Below are positions 60,231 to 64,000 of a DNA stretch of 64,000 nucleotides, piece after piece. The notes under the pieces were generated by a model, which had not been told where the DNA came from, did no database searches, and saw only the letters and a program-made list of their open reading frames with translations. Numbering within the stretch: the stretch's first letter is position 1; each line of letters opens with the position of its first letter. The DNA is from Muribaculaceae bacterium (GTDB lineage Bacteria; Bacteroidota; Bacteroidia; Bacteroidales; Muribaculaceae). A program made the translations under genes and the position numbers. The DNA lies in assembly GCA_022510505.1 (NCBI GenBank), contig JAFLTL010000008.1, forward strand, positions 18,398-82,397. Direction: 5' to 3'.

Positions 60231-61694
60231 TCAATTCTTGTCGGGATTTGCATCTTTTAATATGCGGTTCCATCTGATTCCTCCGTCAAACAACGAGCGG
60301 TCATTGTCAAACGATATCAGAACTCGCCACGGACTGCCAACAATGTGGTCCTCAGGTACGAACCCCCAGAATCTGGAGTCTAACGAATTGTCGCGGTTAT
60401 CACCCATCATGAAGTAATAGTCCATCTTGAAGGTGTATTCCTCGACCGGTTCCCCGTTTATGTAGACTCTTCCGTCATTGCCCAGATAGGCTGTCTCGTT
60501 CCCTTCGTAAACTCTGATGGGCCTCTCATATAAAGCCCATGCTGTTGGATCCAGATTAACCGTCATTCCTTTGGCCGGAATGACTATCCCCTCGTCACCT
60601 CCGTAGTCGGAAAGGGTCCAGTAAGTTGAAAGGCTCCGGGGATACAGACCTTCAGCGCTTGAGGGAGTTTTTTCAATCTTTATCAGCTCGGGCATTGATT
60701 CCAGTTTCTTTATCATCGATTGGGTCAGTGGCCCAACATAAACCGGTGGAATTGTGCCATTAGGGTTGACCTGCAGTCCCACACCCTTTACTCTCAGTGA
60801 GTCTTCGGGTGACAGATTGAGCAAATGACGATCGGCCTCGCTGATTCCCAGTTCTTCCCAGGTATTTTTTTCAATAGGCCTCGACATCTGATAAAAATAG
60901 TTGAACTGCACGTTTTCGGGTTGGGCCATCGGTTCGTCGTTGATATATATGACTCCATTGATGATTTTGAAGTTGTCGCCGGGAAGACCTACTGCTCTTT
61001 TGACATAGTTCTCTCTTCGGTCAACAGGCCGATAGACCTGCTTGCCGAAGGTTTGCACGTCGTTGAGAACCCTATCCCGTCCATATGTCTCAATCAGTGT
61101 GTAGTAATCGGGATTGGTCACCTTTGTGACAATTGTGTCCCCGGCAGGGAAGTTGAATACAACAATATCCCCTCTCTCTATTTTTCTGATTCCTTTCAAA
61201 CGGTGATAGGACAATGACGGACTGTCAAGATAACTCTTAGTTCCGTTGGGGAATTCGTTATGGACCAATGGGAAATAGACCGGTGTCATTGGAACGCGCG
61301 GACCATAAAGCATTTTGTTGACAAAAAGGTAATCACCGGTCAAAAGAGTCTTCTCGAGTGAGGATGACGGAATCTGATAGTTCTGACCAACAAACGCGAA
61401 CACAAAATAGACAAGAATCAATGCATAAATGATAGCATCCACCCAACTCATGAGTTGCCGGACCACCTTGTTCTTGCTCTTTTTCCACCATGTGAACGGA
61501 ATATACCCCGTGATGTAAATGTCAAACAATAGGAACAAAAGGATGAGAAGCCACGGATTACCCATCCAGATAACCCATGCTATGAATACCAGGGCGACGA
61601 TGGAAAATCTGATCCACCGGGTTGTCTTGGTAGCCGCTATCCTATCTTGAAGGGTCTTCGGTTCGGTAGTTTCCGGTATTTGATTGGGTGCCAA
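60231..61694 (-). CDS. lepB: Signal peptidase I
   Basis: A 487-residue inner-membrane protease that removes signal peptides from exported proteins. Two or three membrane segments occupy residues 30-105, followed by the Ser-Lys dyad: Ser112 in QIPSSSLEKTL and Lys232 in ENYVKRAVGLPGD. The later MGDNRDNSLDSRFWGFVP box is the usual C-terminal motif. The protein is longer than typical enzymes because of an insert between these motifs (about 255-400), as seen in other Bacteroidota. The start is TTG at 61694, with an in-frame stop six bases upstream. Confidence 0.95.
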   Translation of the reverse strand: MAPNQIPETTEPKTLQDRIAATKTTRWIRFSIVALVFIAWVIWMGNPWLLILLFLLFDIYITGYIPFTWWKKSKNKVVRQLMSWVDAIIYALILVYFVFAFVGQNYQIPSSSLEKTLLTGDYLFVNKMLYGPRVPMTPVYFPLVHNEFPNGTKSYLDSPSLSYHRLKGIRKIERGDIVVFNFPAGDTIVTKVTNPDYYTLIETYGRDRVLNDVQTFGKQVYRPVDRRENYVKRAVGLPGDNFKIINGVIYINDEPMAQPENVQFNYFYQMSRPIEKNTWEELGISEADRHLLNLSPEDSLRVKGVGLQVNPNGTIPPVYVGPLTQSMIKKLESMPELIKIEKTPSSAEGLYPRSLSTYWTLSDYGGDEGIVIPAKGMTVNLDPTAWALYERPIRVYEGNETAYLGNDGRVYINGEPVEEYTFKMDYYFMMGDNRDNSLDSRFWGFVPEDHIVGSPWRVLISFDNDRSLFDGGIRWNRILKDANPDKN

Positions 61695-61710
61695 GGTTTA
61701 ATTTGTTAGT

Positions 61711-62352
61711 CTAATCTTTTGATTTTTGATAGAAACGGCAGCAATGTGTCAGTCCGCATTCCAAACACAGCGGACGCCGCGCTTTACACACATATCGGCC
61801 ATGCAATATCAGCCAGTGATGGGCTCGCCCAAGTTTTTCCTTTGGGAAATGCTGGGTCAAAGTCTTCTCGGTTTGCGACGGATTCTTGCTGTTTGTGGTC
61901 AAACCTATGCGTTCGCTGACACGGAACACATGGGTGTCTACCGCCATGGCCGCCTGGCCGAAAACTACCGATAGCATCACGTTCGCTGTCTTTCGTCCAA
62001 CTCCAGGAATCTCCATAAGGTCATCTATCGATGACGGCACTTCACCATTGAATTTCTCAACCAACACCTGGGCCGCTCCTTTTAGGGCTTTCGATTTGTT
62101 GTTGGGATAGGTAACCGATTTGATGAACTCTTTGATCTCCTCTACTGATGCCGCGGCCAGATGTCCCGGTGTCGGAAATGCCTCGAACAAGGCCGGGGTT
62201 ATCATGTTAACCCTTGCATCAGTGCACTGCGCCGACAATATGACGGCTACCAACAGCTGGAAAGGATTGTCATAGTGCAACTCGGTCTTGGGATCGGGCA
62301 TCATCAGCTCGAACCATTCGCTCGCAGCCTGATATCTTTCCTCGATGGTCAT
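61711..62352 (-). CDS. nth: Endonuclease III
   Basis: A 213-residue DNA glycosylase/AP lyase of base excision repair that removes oxidised pyrimidines. The helix-hairpin-helix IPGVGRKTANVML carries the catalytic Lys121, and Asp139 lies in VDTHVFR. The 4Fe-4S loop is Cys189-x6-Cys196-x2-Cys199-x5-Cys205, exactly as in E. coli Nth. I start at the ATG at 62352 (MTIEERYQAA), five bases past the crcB stop; an upstream reading to 62403 would overlap crcB by 46 bases. Confidence 0.96.
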   Translation of the reverse strand: MTIEERYQAASEWFELMMPDPKTELHYDNPFQLLVAVILSAQCTDARVNMITPALFEAFPTPGHLAAASVEEIKEFIKSVTYPNNKSKALKGAAQVLVEKFNGEVPSSIDDLMEIPGVGRKTANVMLSVVFGQAAMAVDTHVFRVSERIGLTTNSKNPSQTEKTLTQHFPKEKLGRAHHWLILHGRYVCKARRPLCLECGLTHCCRFYQKSKD

Positions 62353-62357
62353 TTGTT

Positions 62358-62774
62358 TCAGCTCTTCAAAAGTCGCAATAAACCGAAATAGCCTAAGCCG
62401 CACAGCAGGAATCCGCCTACAAATGTGATTCCTACATATTTGGCAGCCTCAACCCATTTGCCCAGCTGAAACAATTCCATCGTGTCCAATGTGAATGCCG
62501 AATAGGTCGTATAACCGCCCAGGAATCCCACTATGAGAAAATAATTCCACATTGGATTTACCTTGAAATGGGAGAACAAGGCGCCAAGTATACCTATTAC
62601 CAGGCAACCGCTGAGGTTTATCGCAACAGTGTAATAGTAAGGATTATCATCAAAGACTCCCATGTGTCTCACTCCGAAACGACTCATGGCTCCAAGTGCA
62701 CCTCCCGCTCCAACTATAAGGAAGTCGATGAGGGTCGCAAAATTATGATCTCTAAAGTAATCGATCCATCCCAT
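62358..62774 (-). CDS. crcB: Fluoride channel CrcB/Fluc
   Basis: A 138-residue inner-membrane protein with four helices and the Fluc motifs GAGGALGAMSRFGVRH (about 22-37), INLSGCLVIG with the central Asn, and GFLGGYTTYSAFTLD, which carries the pore phenylalanine and Thr-Ser residues. Fluc dimers expel fluoride. It is squeezed between pheS (three bases) and nth (five bases), so there is no room for a fluoride riboswitch and it must be read with the operon. Confidence 0.95.
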   Translation of the reverse strand: MGWIDYFRDHNFATLIDFLIVGAGGALGAMSRFGVRHMGVFDDNPYYYTVAINLSGCLVIGILGALFSHFKVNPMWNYFLIVGFLGGYTTYSAFTLDTMELFQLGKWVEAAKYVGITFVGGFLLCGLGYFGLLRLLKS

Positions 62775-62777
62775 AGA

Positions 62778-63803
62778 CTAGCGAGCTGAGGTAAATTCCT
62801 TAAGGAACCTTACGTCGTTCTCCGAGAACATTCTCAAATCTTTCACCTGATATTTCAGGTTGGTTATTCTTTCAATTCCCATTCCAAGGGCAAACCCACT
62901 GTACTCTTTGCTGTCAATTCCACATGCTTCGAGCACATTGGGGTCAACCATTCCACAACCAAGGATTTCGACCCAACCGGTGTGCTTGCAGAATGAACAA
63001 CCTTTACCACCACAAAGGTTGCAGGATATGTCCATCTCGGCCGAAGGTTCTGTGAAGGGGAAATAACTGGGACGCAGACGAATCTTGGTGTCGTTGCCGA
63101 ACATTTCTTTGGCAAAATACAGCAATGTCTGTCTTAAATCGGCAAACGAAACGTTCTTGTCTACATAGAGCGCCTCAACCTGATGGAAGAAACAGTGGGC
63201 ACGCGCCGATATCGCTTCGTTACGATACACCCTTCCCGGACATATTATCCTGATCGGAGGTTTCTGATGTTCCATCACACGAGTTTGTACCGAAGAGGTG
63301 TGAGTCCGTAACAATACGTCGGGTTCTCTTTGGATGAAAAAGGTGTCCTGCATATCCCTCGCAGGATGGTCGGCCGCAAAGTTCAATGACGAGAACACAT
63401 GCCAGTCATCCTCTATCTCGGGGCCTTCGGCTATTGAGAAGCCAAGACGCCTGAATATAGAGATAATTTCTTCCCTGACTATCGAGAGCGGATGACGCGT
63501 CCCAAGAGGAGTAACCGCCGGAGTCCTCGTTAGGTCAAGATCTTTCAGACGCTCGGAACCTTTCTGAGCCGCGACCTCTTCCCTTAGGGTGTTGATGCGA
63601 TCGGTGATCAGATTCTTCAATTCATTCAAGGCTTGACCAACAATCTTCTTACTCTCAGGTGGAACCGAACGGAAATCGTTCATCATCGCCGATATCTCGC
63701 CTTTCTTACTGAGATATTTGATTCTTAGGGCTTCTACCTCTTCGGCTGAAGTCGCTTTTATGGAGGAAATCTTCTCTTTTAGCGCGTTTATCTTGTCTAT
63801 CAT
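62778..63803 (-). CDS. pheS: Phenylalanine--tRNA ligase alpha subunit
   Basis: A 341-residue catalytic subunit of the alpha2-beta2 enzyme that charges tRNA-Phe. The N-terminal coiled-coil arm is about 1-90 and the class II core follows, with motif 2 CPGRVYRNEAISARAHCFFHQVE and motif 3 ALGMGIERI. The zinc-like insert CNLCGGKGCSFCKHTGW near residue 260 and the ending FLKEFTSA are typical. The beta subunit gene (pheT) is not in the window, so it is encoded elsewhere. It overlaps the riboflavin synthase gene by ATGA. Confidence 0.96.
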   Translation of the reverse strand: MIDKINALKEKISSIKATSAEEVEALRIKYLSKKGEISAMMNDFRSVPPESKKIVGQALNELKNLITDRINTLREEVAAQKGSERLKDLDLTRTPAVTPLGTRHPLSIVREEIISIFRRLGFSIAEGPEIEDDWHVFSSLNFAADHPARDMQDTFFIQREPDVLLRTHTSSVQTRVMEHQKPPIRIICPGRVYRNEAISARAHCFFHQVEALYVDKNVSFADLRQTLLYFAKEMFGNDTKIRLRPSYFPFTEPSAEMDISCNLCGGKGCSFCKHTGWVEILGCGMVDPNVLEACGIDSKEYSGFALGMGIERITNLKYQVKDLRMFSENDVRFLKEFTSAR

Positions 63804-64000
63804 TTATCCAATTCTTTTAGACGTGCGACATATTTCCCTATTATGTCAAACTCGAGATTTACATTCGTTCCCGGTACAATCTCCTTGAAATTGGTGTGTT
63901 CTAGTGTGTAAGGAATGATGGCAACCCTGAAGGTCGTAGTCGTGCTGTCACAAACTGTCAGGCTCACCCCGTTAACCGTAATCGAACCCTTCTCCACTGT
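63800..64000 (-). CDS. ribE: Riboflavin synthase alpha chain, 3' part only
   Basis: The C-terminal 66 residues of riboflavin synthase, whose 5' part lies beyond the window edge. The visible sequence begins with the typical EKGSITVNGVSLTV and continues RVAIIPYTLEHTNFKEIVPGTNVNLEFDIIGKYVAR, the second lumazine-binding barrel. The enzyme dismutates two 6,7-dimethyl-8-ribityllumazine molecules into riboflavin. Its stop overlaps the pheS start, so it heads or continues the long minus-strand operon. Confidence 0.9.
   Translation of the reverse strand, partial: TVEKGSITVNGVSLTVCDSTTTTFRVAIIPYTLEHTNFKEIVPGTNVNLEFDIIGKYVARLKELDK

Noticed and set aside
62358-62777. Fluoride riboswitch before crcB
   Set aside because: Only three bases separate pheS and crcB, leaving no room for a leader.

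Overview
The window is chromosomal DNA of a Bacteroidales bacterium. It contains many families found mainly in Bacteroidota (DUF4492, DUF4290, DUF4924, DUF5686, DUF4136, PCMD, TamL, the fused DAHP synthase/chorismate mutase). Many genes are preceded by the Bacteroidota -7 promoter element TAnnTTTG, and most starts lack a Shine-Dalgarno sequence. The gene content would suit a gut Muribaculaceae-like lineage, but that family-level guess is an inference. There is no rRNA, tRNA, CRISPR array, insertion sequence or prophage, and no gap between genes exceeds 300 bases (the largest is 18411-18691).

Layout. 1-1206 (+): a 9-bp tandem repeat, an AT-rich four-helix suffix protein and a low-molecular-weight tyrosine phosphatase. 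1333-8093 (-): DUF4492, 5'-nucleotidase, DMT transporter, an undersized Cys-containing protein, a DUF5686 outer-membrane protein, RidA and DUF2156. 8269-14114 (+): DUF4290, RimM, a small acidic protein, an OmpA-type protein, a lipoprotein lytic transglycosylase and UvrA. 14111-18410 (-): an envelope operon of S41 protease, amidase, MlaD-like protein and DUF4924. 18692-19978 (+): histidine acid phosphatase with a strong terminator. 20027-24075 (-): small lipoprotein, Lgt, RNase H, alanine dehydrogenase, shikimate kinase and MscL. 24216-26780 (+): ClpC.

26764-31127 (-) is an aromatic amino acid operon (prephenate dehydratase, aminotransferase, DAHP synthase/chorismate mutase, prephenate dehydrogenase) ending in an orphan HsdR-N nuclease-like gene. 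Its leader holds a ten-codon ORF overlapping an intrinsic terminator, which looks like an attenuator. 31334-39744 (+): SppA, LpxK, purine nucleoside phosphorylase, ThiL, glycogen branching enzyme, a flippase-like membrane protein and a phosphopantetheinyl transferase. 39734-42659 (-): pyrE, an SRPBCC protein, argH and a Rieske-like lipoprotein with altered ligands. 42768-45062 (-): GH20 hexosaminidase. 45196-53871 (+): CutC, a double transglutaminase-like protein, a PCMD protein, a possible structured RNA, FtsK, a LolA-like protein and a DUF4136 lipoprotein. 53874-64000 (-): a tightly packed run of eleven genes from ribE through pheS, crcB, nth, lepB, wbqC-like, tamL, gph, trmB and mrp to a TPR protein.

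Most of the window is conserved housekeeping and envelope biology. The points worth following are regulatory or variant: the putative attenuator before pheA, two plus-strand terminators embedded in the 3' coding ends of convergent genes, a structured intergenic stretch before ftsK, a likely leaderless 5'-nucleotidase mRNA, non-ATG starts clustered on envelope genes, a Rieske-like lipoprotein lacking the His ligands, and a transglutaminase with a second, Cys-less module.
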